Shown: positions 43,283 to 56,498, counted from the first letter of the stretch. The stretch is 64,000 nucleotides of DNA from Acidobacteriota bacterium (GCA_003388555.1 QQVD01000020.1:55769-119768); one strand, 5' to 3'. Numbers and translations: made by a program. The notes: generated from the letters alone by a model not told the origin.

Positions 43283-43513
43283 GGTTCGACCTCGCTCGAA
43301 GAACGGCATCCCCCGCTCGACCGTGTGGACCGCTCCCGGCTAGAACCAACAGGTACTAGGTGGGTGCCCTCTCCATGCACCGTCAGCTTCCTCGTACTGG
43401 CGAGGCTTGCACGGGTGAATGGAATCCGGACTCCCGCGGGATAAGAGTTGGCTCTACGAAATGGTGGATCCATCACCAATCGCGCAGGGGATGCAACTTG
43501 AAGAGGTTGAACC
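43283..43513 (-). ncRNA. ssrS: 6S RNA
   Basis: Between zapA and rny the minus strand folds into a 6S-like rod of about 231 nt. The closing stem pairs 43503-43513 with 43283-43293 (10 pairs around one mismatch). Next comes an 11-bp helix beginning GCAUCCCC opposite GGGGAUGC. A large central bubble follows, containing a small UGGUG/CACCA hairpin on its 5' side. A 10-bp helix, UAGAGCCAAC (43447-43456) with GUUGGUUCUA (43341-43350), then leads into a long apical arm with a CCUCG/CGAGG tip hairpin. 6S RNA binds housekeeping RNA polymerase by mimicking an open promoter. Location next to zapA is a known 6S position. Ends are approximate. Confidence 0.78.
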
Positions 43514-43528
43514 ATCGGACGCGGCGCT

Positions 43529-43867
43529 TCAGCTCTCGAGAGCGCTGTGGAGCCGGTCGGCCAGCTTGCCGAGCCGCTCCTCGATCTCTCTCTCGCTGCC
43601 TAGGCTGCCCGCCTCCCGCACCAGCTGATCGGCGATGTTGAGCGCCGCGAGCACCGCGATCTTGGTCGTGTCGACCGCCGTGGTGTGCGCTGCGATCTCC
43701 TTCATCTTGCCGTCGACGAATCGCGCCAACCGCTGCAGGTGCTCCTCGTCGCTCGCCGAGCGGACGTTGAACACCGAGCCGAAGATCTCCACCTCCACGG
43801 TCGTCGTGGCGCGATGGGCTCCTCGCTGGGAGGAGACGGCTGGTGTGGCCTCGGACGTCGATTCCAT
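43529..43867 (-). CDS. zapA: Cell division protein ZapA
   Basis: A 112-residue FtsZ-ring stabiliser: VEVEIFGSVFNVRSASDEEHLQRLARFVDGKMKEIA (N-terminal globular domain, about 24-60), TKIAVLAALNIADQL, and a C-terminal coiled coil. A Ser/Thr-rich N-terminal extension of about 20 residues precedes the domain. The 6S RNA begins about 16 nt beyond the stop. Confidence 0.92.
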   Translation of the reverse strand: MESTSEATPAVSSQRGAHRATTTVEVEIFGSVFNVRSASDEEHLQRLARFVDGKMKEIAAHTTAVDTTKIAVLAALNIADQLVREAGSLGSEREIEERLGKLADRLHSALES

Positions 43868-44040
43868 AAACGGCTGGTGGTACCGGAGGGCGTTCAGGAC
43901 GTATTCGGGTTCGACCGCGGGACGGACTCGCCACCGCGACCGGATCGTTTCTCCAACCGCAGAACCATAGCACCGGCGGCGGCGCCGGACATGCGGCCTG
44001 CGGCCGCCGTCGAAGCCGACCCTCCAGAGCGCCGGGCGCC

Positions 44041-44283
44041 TCAGGACGCCGGTTCGTCGGCGAGCTCGATCAGCTGGTCGATGCGGCGCACCAGCTCCTC
44101 GACCCGCTGCGCCAGGGCGGAGCGCTCCTCGCGCAGCGCCTCGAACTGACGCTGCGCGGCCTGGTGCTGGCGCCGCAGCTCGTCGAGCTCCTCGGTGAGC
44201 TCGCGCTTGGCGACACGCAGCTGCCGCAGCTCCTCGATCAGCCTCTCGCTGTCGGCGTCGAGCGCGTCGAGTCGCTTCGCCAT
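44041..44283 (-). CDS. Small coiled-coil protein, ZapB-like
   Basis: An 80-residue protein that is coiled coil over nearly its whole length (RLDALDADSERLIEELRQL... to ELVRRIDQLIEL). ZapB, the FtsZ-ring coiled-coil partner of ZapA, has this size and build, and this gene lies between rplT and zapA where such genes are found in related bacteria. Sequence alone cannot prove homology. The ATG at 44283 is preferred; a TTG at 44337 would add 18 residues. Confidence 0.72.
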   Translation of the reverse strand: MAKRLDALDADSERLIEELRQLRVAKRELTEELDELRRQHQAAQRQFEALREERSALAQRVEELVRRIDQLIELADEPAS

Positions 44284-44361
44284 CGACCGGCTCGCGCCGA
44301 GCCCAGAGCCGGCTTTGCTGCCTGCCGTCGAAGCCAAGACGACCCTAGATCCCGTGGCGGC

Positions 44362-44715
44362 CTACAGAGCGCTCTTGGCGAGCTGGGCGACGGCGGAGAA
44401 GGCGTCGGGCTCGCGCACCGCGAGGTCCGCCAGCATCTTGCGATTCAGCTCCGAGCCGGACTTCTTGAGGCCGGCGATGAGCCGGCTGTAGGAGAGGCCG
44501 TGCTCGCGCGCCGCGGCGTTGATGCGCACGATCCACAGGCTGCGCAGCTCACGCTTGCGCTGACGGCGGTCGCGGTAGGCGAAGGCGAGCGATCGGTCGA
44601 CCGCCTGCTTGGCGATGCGGTGCGACTTCGACTTGGTGCCGTAGTAGCCCTTCGCCCGCTTGAGGATCTTCTTGCGGCGCTGGACCCGCTTGTTTCCACG
44701 CTTGACGCGAGACAT
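44362..44715 (-). CDS. rplT: Ribosomal protein bL20
   Basis: A 117-residue 50S subunit assembly protein. The whole sequence fits bL20: [65 protein letters not shown]. It lies 176 nt downstream of rpmI, a wider gap than usual, which could hold an autoregulatory L20-binding structure; none was identified. Confidence 0.98.
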   Translation of the reverse strand: MSRVKRGNKRVQRRKKILKRAKGYYGTKSKSHRIAKQAVDRSLAFAYRDRRQRKRELRSLWIVRINAAAREHGLSYSRLIAGLKKSGSELNRKMLADLAVREPDAFSAVAQLAKSAL

Positions 44716-44891
44716 CTGGGAACCTCGTTTTCTTGTTCGTATCGAGAGTCGCGGCGAGAACGGGGGCTGCGCTCGCGACGTCGACGGGTTGGGGACGAAG
44801 GAGGACGGTTCCCCCTCGCGACGTCCCGGTGCCGCACCGGAGGTCTCCGGTGGGATCTGTGGGGCTCGATGCCCCCGAAACGATCAGCGCG

Positions 44892-45083
44892 CTACGAGAT
44901 CATCGTGCGCAGGGAGCGCGCGAACTTCCCGGTCACCTCGGCCGACTTGCGCAGCTTGCGCTTCCGCTTGGTCGACTTCTTGGTCAGGATGTGGTTCTTC
45001 ATCGCGTGCGCCCGCTTCACCTTGCCGGTGGCGGTGGTCTTGAAGCGCTTCGCGGCGCCCTTGTGGGTCTTCTGCTTCGGCAT
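44892..45083 (-). CDS. rpmI: Ribosomal protein bL35
   Basis: A 63-residue basic protein, [23 protein letters not shown] at the start, clearly bL35 of the large subunit. The usual upstream partner infC is absent; two valine tRNA genes stand there instead. Confidence 0.97.
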   Translation of the reverse strand: MPKQKTHKGAAKRFKTTATGKVKRAHAMKNHILTKKSTKRKRKLRKSAEVTGKFARSLRTMIS

Positions 45084-45261
45084 CCTGCAATCCTCTGTCT
45101 GTCTTTGCGGCCTGTCGTGCAGCCTCTATCGAACGATCCGCTCCGGCACCCGTGCTCCGCCACGTGGGCGGCGCGTCGACGACGCCGCGGCAGCGCCGCT
45201 CGGCGGACATCGAGGCTCTGATCGGCGGTCGCGACCGTTCGGCCGACACCCGAAGAGGTCT

Positions 45262-45338
45262 TGGTAGGCGCTAGCGGACTCGAACCGCTGACCTCTACCG
45301 TGTGAAGGTAGCGCTCTAACCAGCTGAGCTAAGCGCCT
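45262..45338 (-). tRNA. tRNA-Val (anticodon CAC)
   Basis: A complete 77-nt cloverleaf: acceptor AGGCGCT paired with AGCGCCT, D arm with TTAGCTCAGCTGGTTAGAGC, anticodon stem CTACC/GGTAG with loop TTCACAC (anticodon CAC), T arm with GGTTCGAGTCC, and an encoded CCA. Confidence 0.96.
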
Positions 45339-45374
45339 TCGATCGACTCGGACCCGCTACACCGGATTCGTTCC

Positions 45375-45451
45375 TGGTAGGCCCGAGCGGACTCGAACCG
45401 CTGACCTCTACGATGTCAACGTAGCGCTCTAACCAACTGAGCTACGGGCCT
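45375..45451 (-). tRNA. tRNA-Val (anticodon GAC)
   Basis: A complete 77-nt cloverleaf: acceptor AGGCCCG paired with CGGGCCT, anticodon stem CTACG/CGTAG with loop TTGACAT (anticodon GAC), T arm identical to the neighbouring tRNA, and an encoded CCA. The two genes are 36 nt apart and probably cotranscribed. Confidence 0.96.
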
Positions 45452-45674
45452 GGGATCGAATTCCGGCCGGAGGCCGAACGGGCAAGCTAACAGAGCCTCG
45501 CCGACACTGTCAACGCGAGGCGAGCGCGCTGTCCGGCGCCTCCTCCGCCGCCGCCGGCGACGCTGCGGCGACGGCCCGGACGCCGGGTATGCTGGCCGGC
45601 GGTGGAGGCGGTCGGTCGCCGCGAGCGCCAGGCATCGAGACGATCACCCAACGCGGCGGAGGCGGGTCCGGATC

Positions 45675-46943
45675 ATGGCCGACACGATGGCGAAGATGGT
45701 CGGAGTCGAGCAGGTGCTGCAGGCGCGCGAGCGCATCGGCAAGGCGATACAGACCTCGCCCTGCAGGCGCTCTGCACACTTCTCGAAGCGCTGCGGCATC
45801 GAGGCCTACCTCAAGCTCGAGAACCTCCACGTCACCGGGTCCTTCAAGGAGCGGGGAGCGCTGAACCGCCTGCTCTGCCTGGACGACTCCGAGCGCGAGC
45901 GCGGCGTGATCACCGCCTCGGCGGGCAACCACGCCCAGGCGATCGCCTACCACGCCACCCGGCTCGGCATCCCGTCGACGGTGGTGATGCCGAAGGGAAC
46001 ACCGCTGGTCAAGGTCAGCAACACCCGCAGCTACGGAGCCCGCGTCCAGCTGGTGGGGGACAACTTCGACGAGGCCTACGCCTTCGCCCGCGAGCAGGTG
46101 GCGGAGAGCGGCCTGGTCTTCGTGCCGCCGTTCGACGACGAGCACGTGATCGCCGGCCAGGGCACCGTGGCGCTCGAGCTGATGGAGCAGAACGAGCAGC
46201 TCGAGGCGGTGATCGTGCCGATCGGCGGCGGCGGGCTGATCGCCGGCATCGCCGCGGCGTACAAGAGCATCCGGCCCAAGGTGCGCATCATCGGCGTGCA
46301 GACGGCAGCGGTGCCGTCGATGAAGGAGTCGGTAGAGAGCGGAGAGATCGTCTCGCTGGCGCCGGCGCAGACCATCGCCGACGGCATCGCGGTGAAACGA
46401 CCCGGCGAGATCACCTTCCCGATGATCGCCAAGCTGGTCGACGAGATCGTCACCGTCGACGAGGAGGAGGTCGCCAACGCGGTGCTGCTCCTGCTCGAGC
46501 GCGAGAAGACTCTCGCCGAGGGCGCCGCCGCCTGCGTGCTGGCGGCGCTGCTCAACGAGAGGATCAGCGGGCTCGCAGGGCGCAGCGTCTGCCTGCTGAT
46601 CAGCGGCGGCAACATCGACGTCAATCTGCTGTCGCGGATCATCGAGCGCGGCCTCGCCAAGGACCTGCGCCTGGTGCACTGCGAGGTGGTCGTGCCGGAC
46701 CGTCCGGGCTCGCTCGCCCGGCTGCTGCAGCTGGTCGCCGAACAGCAGGCCAACGTCATCGAGGTGCACCACCAGCGAGCCTTCGACGTTGCGCTGGGCG
46801 AGGTGTTCGTCGATCTCATCCTCGAGACCCGTGGCGCCGAGCAGGCACAGCAGCTCTCCGCCCACCTCGCCGAGCACGGCTTCTCGTTGCGCCTGGTACC
46901 GCCGGGAAGCCAGCGCGAGGAACGCCCCGACCCCTGGCGCTGA
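45675..46943 (+). CDS. ilvA: Threonine ammonia-lyase (catabolic-size, with ACT domain)
   Basis: A PLP enzyme that deaminates threonine to 2-oxobutanoate for isoleucine synthesis. The 422-residue protein has the PLP lysine in VTGSFKERGALNR (about residues 54-66), SAGNHAQAIAYHA, the phosphate-binding loop PIGGGGLIAGIA, CLLISGGNIDVNLLSRI, and a C-terminal ACT domain (LRLVHCEVVVPDRPGSLARLLQ onward, about 335-415). It matches the short IlvA/TdcB-ACT form found in many bacteria. Internal Met codons at residues 5 and 8 are alternative starts. Confidence 0.95.
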   Translation: MADTMAKMVGVEQVLQARERIGKAIQTSPCRRSAHFSKRCGIEAYLKLENLHVTGSFKERGALNRLLCLDDSERERGVITASAGNHAQAIAYHATRLGIPSTVVMPKGTPLVKVSNTRSYGARVQLVGDNFDEAYAFAREQVAESGLVFVPPFDDEHVIAGQGTVALELMEQNEQLEAVIVPIGGGGLIAGIAAAYKSIRPKVRIIGVQTAAVPSMKESVESGEIVSLAPAQTIADGIAVKRPGEITFPMIAKLVDEIVTVDEEEVANAVLLLLEREKTLAEGAAACVLAALLNERISGLAGRSVCLLISGGNIDVNLLSRIIERGLAKDLRLVHCEVVVPDRPGSLARLLQLVAEQQANVIEVHHQRAFDVALGEVFVDLILETRGAEQAQQLSAHLAEHGFSLRLVPPGSQREERPDPWR

Positions 46944-47221
46944 TCGGTGCGGGCCGCTGCGCGGCGCTCCAGCCGGCCGCCCCGGCGACCGGCGCTCCTC
47001 GCCCTCTTCGCGCCCGACCGCGGGCCGACCGTGGCGCCGCGGCGTGCTAGATTCGCGCGGGTGAACGAAGACGAACCTCCGCCATCGGGCTGCGACGCCC
47101 GAAGGCGAGCGCTCGCCCCGACCCGATCCGGCGACCGCCGCTCCCCCTTCCCACGGCGTGGACCCGGCGCGTCACCGACGCCGGCTACCTGCCACCAGCG
47201 CCCTAGCGGCGCCTCCTCCGC

Positions 47222-48559
47222 GTGACCGGCGTCGTCGCGTCGGGCGGGCCGCCCGTGGCGCTCGAGCTCAGCACCTCGACCGGCCTCTTCCTGGCCGCGT
47301 TCCTGGTGCTGCTGAACGGCTTCTTCGTCGCCGCCGAGTTCGCACTGGTCAAGGTCCGCTCGACCCAGATCGACGCCTTCCTGGACCGTCGCAGCGGGCG
47401 CGTCGCGCGGCACATGATCGAGCATCTCGACGCCTACCTCTCGGCCACCCAGCTCGGCATCACGCTGGCCAGCCTCGGCCTCGGCTGGGTCGGCGAGCCG
47501 GCCCTGGCCCACCTCTTCGACCCGCTGCTGAGCCTGATCCCGGTCAGTGAGGCCATCGCCCACTCGATCACCCTCACGGCCGCGTTCGGTCTGATCAGCG
47601 TGGCGCACATCGTGCTCGGTGAGCTGGCTCCCAAGTCGCTCGCCATCCGCAAGCCCGAGCCCACCACCCTCTGGGTGGCGCTGCCGCTCTTCTTCTTCTA
47701 CAAGATCAGCTTCCCCGCCATCTGGCTGCTCAACAGGATGGCGAACTTCATCCTGCGCCTGTTCGGCATCGAGCCCGTCTCGGAGGGCGATCTCGCCCAC
47801 GGCGAGGAGGAGATCCGCCGGCTGCTCGCCTCGCCCGGGCAGTCGACCCTCTCCGACCAGAAGCGGGAGCTGCTCGACAACATCTTCGAGCTCTCCGAGA
47901 GGGTGGCGCGCCAGGTGATGGTGCCGCGCGCCGACGTCGTGTACCTCGACGTCGGGGCCGACATCGAGACCAGCCTCGATCTGGCGCGCTCCTCGGGCCA
48001 CACCCGCTTCCCGCTCTGCGACGGCGACCTCGACAAGATCCTCGGCATCATCCACATCAAGGACCTCTTCCGCTCGCGGCAGAAGCCGAGCGACCTGACG
48101 GCGATCAAGCGCGACACCTTCTTCGTGCCCGAGACCCTGCCGCTCGAGCGCCTGATGCGGCGCATGCGCAGCAGCCGGGTGCACATGGCGCCGATCCTCG
48201 ACGAGTACGGCAGCGTCAGCGGCATCGTCACCTTCGAGAACGTCATCGAGGAGATCGTCGGCGAGATCCAGGACGAGTTCGACGCCGAGCGGCCCGAGCT
48301 GCTGCGCAACAAGGACGGCACCTACCGGGTGCTCGGCTCGATGCTCGTCGCCGACCTCGAGGACGAGCTGCAGCTCGAGATCGACACCCGCGACGAGGAC
48401 ACCATCGCCGGCATCGCGCTCTCCGCCATCGGGCGCAGCCCGGAGGTCGGCGACCGGGTGCAGGTCGGACCGATCGACCTCGAAGTCACCGAGGTCGACG
48501 TCAACCGGATCCGCACCCTCAAGATCCGCCACGCCGAGCCCCCGGCGCCAGCCAAGTAG
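47222..48559 (+). CDS. CNNM/CorC-HlyC family membrane protein with CBS pair
   Basis: A 445-residue protein often called haemolysin-like, probably an ion (Mg2+/Co2+) efflux transporter. It has a CNNM membrane domain (about 18-190, starting LFLAAFLVLLNGFFVAAEFALVKVR; QLGITLASLGLGWVGEP; IVLGELAPKSLAI), two CBS domains (about 215-330, MVPRADVVYLD, GIIHIKDLF, VHMAPILDEYGSVSGIVTFENVIEEIVGEI) and the CorC_HlyC C-terminal domain (about 355-440). The GTG start lies directly before the first hydrophobic segment. Confidence 0.93.
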   Translation: MTGVVASGGPPVALELSTSTGLFLAAFLVLLNGFFVAAEFALVKVRSTQIDAFLDRRSGRVARHMIEHLDAYLSATQLGITLASLGLGWVGEPALAHLFDPLLSLIPVSEAIAHSITLTAAFGLISVAHIVLGELAPKSLAIRKPEPTTLWVALPLFFFYKISFPAIWLLNRMANFILRLFGIEPVSEGDLAHGEEEIRRLLASPGQSTLSDQKRELLDNIFELSERVARQVMVPRADVVYLDVGADIETSLDLARSSGHTRFPLCDGDLDKILGIIHIKDLFRSRQKPSDLTAIKRDTFFVPETLPLERLMRRMRSSRVHMAPILDEYGSVSGIVTFENVIEEIVGEIQDEFDAERPELLRNKDGTYRVLGSMLVADLEDELQLEIDTRDEDTIAGIALSAIGRSPEVGDRVQVGPIDLEVTEVDVNRIRTLKIRHAEPPAPAK

Positions 48560-48723
48560 CAGGCCCTCCGCCGATCGACGCGGGCGGGCGCCGACGGGCC
48601 GACGAGCGGTTCGCCACCGCCGAACGCGAAGGGCCGAAATCCGACCGCGTCGCCGGCTGTTGCGTACTGTCGACGCTGCGGCTCCGCAGCGGGCGGCGCA
48701 GCGCGCACGGAAGACCGGCCCGC

Positions 48724-48767
48724 AGCCGTCCAGCCCTCAGCCGTCCAGCCCTCAGCCCTCAGCCCTC
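48724..48767. repeat. Short direct repeats (15 bp x2, then 7 bp x2)
   Basis: AGCCGTCCAGCCCTC occurs twice in a row, followed by two copies of AGCCCTC, about 30-75 nt before the start of the small membrane protein gene. They lie in its presumed promoter/leader. Confidence 0.85.
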
Positions 48768-48800
48768 ACCCTCACTCTCAATCCTGCTTCGACCGACCCG

Positions 48801-49244
48801 ATGAGCTCCGCCGACCGACACCACGAGCCACTCCACCAGGCGCAGCGACCGGAGCCCTTCGAGCTGCCGCCGCCACCGCGTTGGCTGCGCTGGCTGCTGG
48901 TCGGAGTCGGCACCCTCCTGGTCGCCGTCGGACTGGTCGGCCTGGCGCTGCCGATCGTGCCGCAGATGATCCCGCTGGTGCTCGGCGCGACCGCCCTGAC
49001 TCTCGCCAGCGACCGCCTCTACCGCTTCCTGCACCGCCGTCTCGAGCGCTGGCCCCGGGCCACCGCCGCGGTCAACCGGGCACGGCATTCGGTGCACCTG
49101 CGGCTGGTGCTCTGGTTCCCGCGCCACTACGACGGGGAGGACGAGTGTCGGCAGACGCCGCAGGCACCCGCGGCCGACCCGCGTCCGGGCGCGCCGGTCG
49201 ACGAGGACGGGCGCCGGCGCGACGCCTCGGCGACCGGCCGCTGA
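48801..49244 (+). CDS. Small membrane protein (PGPGW/DUF454-like)
   Basis: A 147-residue protein with a proline-rich N-terminus and two close hydrophobic segments (WLLVGVGTLLVAVGLVGLALPI and VPQMIPLVLGATALTLAS, about residues 34-72), followed by a basic amphipathic helix (RLYRFLHRRLERWPR) and an acidic tail. The double-helix hairpin with a central proline resembles the PGPGW/DUF454 small membrane proteins, whose function is not known. The ATG at 48801 has no clear ribosome site. Confidence 0.65.
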   Translation: MSSADRHHEPLHQAQRPEPFELPPPPRWLRWLLVGVGTLLVAVGLVGLALPIVPQMIPLVLGATALTLASDRLYRFLHRRLERWPRATAAVNRARHSVHLRLVLWFPRHYDGEDECRQTPQAPAADPRPGAPVDEDGRRRDASATGR

Positions 49245-49264
49245 GGCGCGGTCGCGATCGCCTC
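49243..49264. terminator. Inverted repeat between convergent genes
   Basis: GAGGCG and CGCCTC flank a 10-nt loop in the 23-bp gap between the small membrane protein gene and gltA. The arrangement suits a bidirectional terminator, but there is no T-run. Confidence 0.35.
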
Positions 49265-49267
49265 TCG

Positions 49268-50536
<1,269 letters not shown>

Positions 50537-50891
50537 GGCACTCCTTCGCGACTCTGCTTTTCTGCGGTCCTGGCGGGTCCGGGCGGTCGCCCTCGGTCGA
50601 CCGGCGCAGATCTCGCCCCGGGCGAAGATCGCCCGTTTCAGGCGGAACGGTCAGCGCGCGGTCCGGGTCGCGTCCGGCGACCCGACGACTCGCTGCTGCG
50701 GTCCCCTTGCGCTTGGAACGCGAGCTGACACTGGCGTCCCGCGTCCCGACTCGTCCGGCGGCCGGACCCGCGATCTTAGCAGCCGTGGTGAACCTCCGCG
50801 GGCCGAGTTGGAGCGCCGCCCCGTCGGATGGCGTGACGTCTGACGACAAGGCGCCGTGCAGAGGACGGCGGGAGGGGTGCCGCAGCGGCGC
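50537..50891. other. Intergenic region upstream of gltA
   Basis: This 355-nt stretch between queE and gltA has no supported gene. It should contain the gltA promoter, but no clear -35/-10 pair was found. The queE stop codon is embedded in an inverted repeat (GCGGCG...CGCCGC), which may form the 3' end of that transcript. Confidence 0.4.
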
Positions 50892-51554
50892 TCAGACGCC
50901 GCGCGTCTCGGCGCCCCAGAGCAGCTTGTGCAGCTGAGGCTGCAGCCGCACCGCCAGCCGGTCGCGCAGGATCCACGCCGCCACCGAGGCGGGCTCGAGC
51001 TCACCGAAGACCACCGAGAAGTGCACCGGGCAGCGTTCGACGAGGCGGTGGCGGCCGATCACCTCGCGCGCGAAGAGGTAGTCCTCCTCGTCGGCGAGCA
51101 CGAACTTCACCTCGTCGCTGCCTCGCAGCTCGTCCAGATTGCTCCACAGGTTCGCCTCGTGCTCGCCGCTGCCCGGGCACTTGACGTCGACGATGCGGTG
51201 CACCCTGGGATCGACCGGCGAGATGTCGAGGCCGCCGCCGGTCTCCAGCAGCACCCGCAGGCCGAGGTCGCAGAGACGCTCGAGCAGCGGCAGCGCCCCG
51301 GGCTGCAGCAGCGGCTCGCCGCCGGTGAGCTCGACCAGAGGGCAGTCGAGCTCGCGGACCCGCCGCACCACGTCGTCGAGCGACATCCACTCGCCGCCGT
51401 GGAAGGCGTACTCGGTGTCGCACCAGCGACAGCGCATCTGGCAACCGACCAGACGCACCAGGACGCAGGGCAGGCCGGCGAAGGTCGACTCACCCTGCAG
51501 CGAGTAGAAGATCTCGGAGACCTTCAGACGCTGGCGCGGCGGTAGGCGGAGCAC
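50892..51554 (-). CDS. queE: 7-carboxy-7-deazaguanine synthase
   Basis: A radical SAM enzyme of the queuosine/7-deazaguanine pathway. From the GTG at 51554 it has 220 residues: KVSEIFYSLQGESTFAG (substrate segment), the iron-sulfur motif GCQMRCRWCDTEYAF (CxxxCxxC), LVELTGGEPLLQPGALPLLE (SAM loop), and LETGGGLDISPVDPRVHRIVDVKCPGSGE. In-frame TTG codons at 51614 and 51662 would add a non-conserved stretch; the true start is uncertain. Other queuosine genes (queC, queD, queF) are not in the window. Confidence 0.9.
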   Translation of the reverse strand: MLRLPPRQRLKVSEIFYSLQGESTFAGLPCVLVRLVGCQMRCRWCDTEYAFHGGEWMSLDDVVRRVRELDCPLVELTGGEPLLQPGALPLLERLCDLGLRVLLETGGGLDISPVDPRVHRIVDVKCPGSGEHEANLWSNLDELRGSDEVKFVLADEEDYLFAREVIGRHRLVERCPVHFSVVFGELEPASVAAWILRDRLAVRLQPQLHKLLWGAETRGV

Positions 51555-51680
51555 GTCGGTCGCCGCGCTCGGCGATGCCGGGCGCCCGGGAAGCTGCGTG
51601 GTGGTCGGGCTCAAATCTCGGTTCCCTCGACGGGTCGCCGGGACCCGGACTGGATCGCGCAAAGGCTCGCGATCCGTCGA

Positions 51681-51713
51681 CCGAGGCGCCGGGCGGCGGC
51701 GCCGCCGCCTCGG
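51681..51713 (-). terminator. GC-rich hairpin directly after aconitase
   Basis: CCGAGGCG pairs with CGCCTCGG, and the interior is also self-complementary (GGCGGC/GCCGCC), giving a strong hairpin starting 5 nt beyond the acnA stop codon. There is no U-tract. Confidence 0.45.
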
Positions 51714-51718
51714 GCCCC

Positions 51719-54469
<2,751 letters not shown>

Positions 54470-54944
54470 CTGCGAGATCCTCCTGCTGCGAGGGGGTCGG
54501 CGAGGGACGGTCCGGCCGTTGGCGAGCGCAGGGCCGACCGCCAGAGCCGAGGAGAGGTGGCCGAGCGCCAGTGCCGGCAGCCGACGCCCGGGTCGGCCGA
54601 GCGGCCGTCGGTACGGCCGGCGGTCGCGGGGACGGACGGCCCGGGCCGCGTGAGCACGCGCTCTTGCCCGCGCCACCCGTGACGGCGCGCGGGCCACCAT
54701 GGAGGATATCGCGCTCGCCGCACGGCGATGAAGCCCGGCCTGGCCGGCGTGCCGACGCAGCCTCCCGAGCCGAGAGGAAAGGGCGACCTGTTGCCGTCCG
54801 CCGGCGGCCAGCGATCCGCCGATCCGGCCGATAGACTCGCGCCGTGCGCCCACGGTCTCCACAGCTTCCAACCGATCGCCGCCGGCCGGTCGATCCACGC
54901 CCGGCGCCGGAGCGGTCGTGGCCCACGTGGCCCGGGAGCCGCGG
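54470..54944. other. Divergent intergenic region between acnA and yqgE
   Basis: This 475-nt region must hold promoters for both flanking genes. It is very GC-rich; no convincing gene, riboswitch or -35/-10 pair was recognised. Confidence 0.4.
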
Positions 54945-55535
54945 GTGAGCTCCCAGGGCCTCTCCCCCGACGGGCTGGTCGCGCCGGTCCTGCTGCTCGC
55001 CATGCCGCAGGTGCGCGATCCCTTCTTCCAGCGCAGCGTCGTGCTGCTGGTGGCCCACGAGGACGACGGCAGTCTCGGCTTCGTGCTCAACCGGCCCACC
55101 GACCTCAAGGTCGAGCAGATCCTCGAGGACCTCGACATCCCCTGGGGCGGAGACCGCGACCAGCCGGCCTACCTCGGCGGACCGGTCGAGCCTCAGGTCG
55201 GCTCGGTTCTCTTCGCCAGCCGCGACGTGCGCGAGTCGGTGAGCGAGGCCTCCGCCGCGGTCACTCCGGACGTCAGCCTGACCCGCAACCTGTCCCTGTT
55301 CACCGAGATCGCCGCCGACCCTCCGGGCCGGTTGCGGGTGCTGCTCGGACACGCCGGCTGGAGTGCCGGCCAGCTCGCCGAGGAGGTCTCGCGCCACGAC
55401 TGGCTGACCGCGCCGGTGGACGCCGAGCTGGTCTTCGCCGATCCGGCGGTCGCCTGGGAGGCGAGTCTGCGCTCGATCGGCATCGATCCGGACGTCCTGC
55501 CCGAATGGACTGCCGGCGAACAGGCGGCCAATTGA
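54945..55535 (+). CDS. YqgE/AlgH family protein
   Basis: A 196-residue protein of the DUF179 family: [38 protein letters not shown] (about residues 15-52), [16 protein letters not shown], and [19 protein letters not shown]. AlgH influences alginate regulation in Pseudomonas, but the biochemical function is unknown. The GTG at 54945 has GGGAG six bases upstream and is better than the GTG at 54918. It is followed in a TTGA overlap by a Nudix gene. Confidence 0.92.
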   Translation: MSSQGLSPDGLVAPVLLLAMPQVRDPFFQRSVVLLVAHEDDGSLGFVLNRPTDLKVEQILEDLDIPWGGDRDQPAYLGGPVEPQVGSVLFASRDVRESVSEASAAVTPDVSLTRNLSLFTEIAADPPGRLRVLLGHAGWSAGQLAEEVSRHDWLTAPVDAELVFADPAVAWEASLRSIGIDPDVLPEWTAGEQAAN

Positions 55536-56059
55536 GCGCCTCAGACCGTCAACCGGCGGCGCGCCGCGGACGGTCGGGGCGCGGCGCGGGGAGGCGGCGC
55601 GGACGCGGTCCGAAGCGCTTCCACTCCGCCGGCGGAGTGCTCTTCCAGGAGGACAAGGTGGTGCTCATCGCGATCGGCTCGGCGGAACGCTGGCAGCTGC
55701 CGAAGGGCCGGATCGAGCGCGGCGAGAGCCCCGCCCAGGCGGCCCAGCGCGAGGTGCGCGAGGAGACCGGCGTCGAGGGCGAGATCCTCGAGCCGCTGAC
55801 CACCATCCAGTTCTCCTACCAGCAGCGCAGCGGCCGTCCGGTGCACAAGACGGTCGACTACTTCCTGATGCGCTACGTCTCGGGCAGCGCCAGCGACTAC
55901 GATCCGGGCGAGGTCTTCGAGGCCGGCTGGTTCCCCTGGCCGCGCGCCGAGGAGATCCTGACCTTCGCCAACGAGCGCTCGGTGCTGAAGATCGCCCACC
56001 GGCGATGGCGCGAGCGCCAGGACCCCACGCCGGGACGCGCGGGCGCCGAGGAGGGCTGA
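55532..56059 (+). CDS. Nudix hydrolase
   Basis: A 175-residue pyrophosphohydrolase with a complete Nudix box, GRIERGESPAQAAQ followed by REVREETGVEGE (about residues 53-77). A basic, arginine-rich N-terminal stretch of about 25 residues precedes the domain (FHSAGGVLFQEDKVVLIAIGS). The TTG at 55532 overlaps the yqgE stop. Substrate cannot be predicted; related stand-alone Nudix proteins act on diadenosine polyphosphates or RNA caps. Confidence 0.88.
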   Translation: MSASDRQPAARRGRSGRGAGRRRGRGPKRFHSAGGVLFQEDKVVLIAIGSAERWQLPKGRIERGESPAQAAQREVREETGVEGEILEPLTTIQFSYQQRSGRPVHKTVDYFLMRYVSGSASDYDPGEVFEAGWFPWPRAEEILTFANERSVLKIAHRRWRERQDPTPGRAGAEEG

Positions 56060-56060
56060 G

Positions 56061-56498
56061 GTGCCGGTGCCGAAGCGACGTCTCGTCGGGCTGGGGCTTC
56101 AGCCGCCCACCCTGACGCCGGGGCGCGGGCGCGCGATGCCTGCGCCCGGGCTGGTCGGATCGGGCACCGCCCCGAGCCTGGCCATCGTGCTGGGCGCGCT
56201 GCTCCTCGGCGGTTGCGTGCGCGAGCCCGATCCGGCCGCGATCTGGGCCCGCGAGTGCGCCAGCTGTCACGCCGAGGACGGCCGCGGGGAGGCGCGCAAG
56301 CTGCCGCTGTCGCCCGGCCTCGACCTGCACGAGTCACCGATGGTGATCGAGCGGGCGCGCGGCCCGATCTACCGGGTGATCCGGCAGGGGTACAGCGGCA
56401 TGCCGGGCTTCGACCACCGTCTCGAGCACCGCGAGATCGAGGCCCTGGTCACTTACGTCATCGACCTCGTGCACGACGGCAGCGAGGAGCCGCCCTAG
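56061..56498 (+). CDS. Class I cytochrome c lipoprotein
   Basis: A 145-residue small c-type cytochrome. The hydrophobic segment APSLAIVLGALLLGGC ends in a lipobox cysteine (C52), and the mature part has the haem motif CASCH (about residues 65-69) and a methionine ligand in GYSGMPGF. It is probably anchored in the membrane facing the periplasm as an electron carrier. The GTG at 56061 has AGGAGG six bases upstream and follows the Nudix stop by 1 nt; a later ATG at 56136 would put the signal at the N-terminus. Confidence 0.85.
   Translation: MPVPKRRLVGLGLQPPTLTPGRGRAMPAPGLVGSGTAPSLAIVLGALLLGGCVREPDPAAIWARECASCHAEDGRGEARKLPLSPGLDLHESPMVIERARGPIYRVIRQGYSGMPGFDHRLEHREIEALVTYVIDLVHDGSEEPP

Noticed and set aside
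45084..45674. infC upstream of rpmI
   Set aside because: The region contains two valine tRNA genes and no sequence resembling translation initiation factor IF-3.
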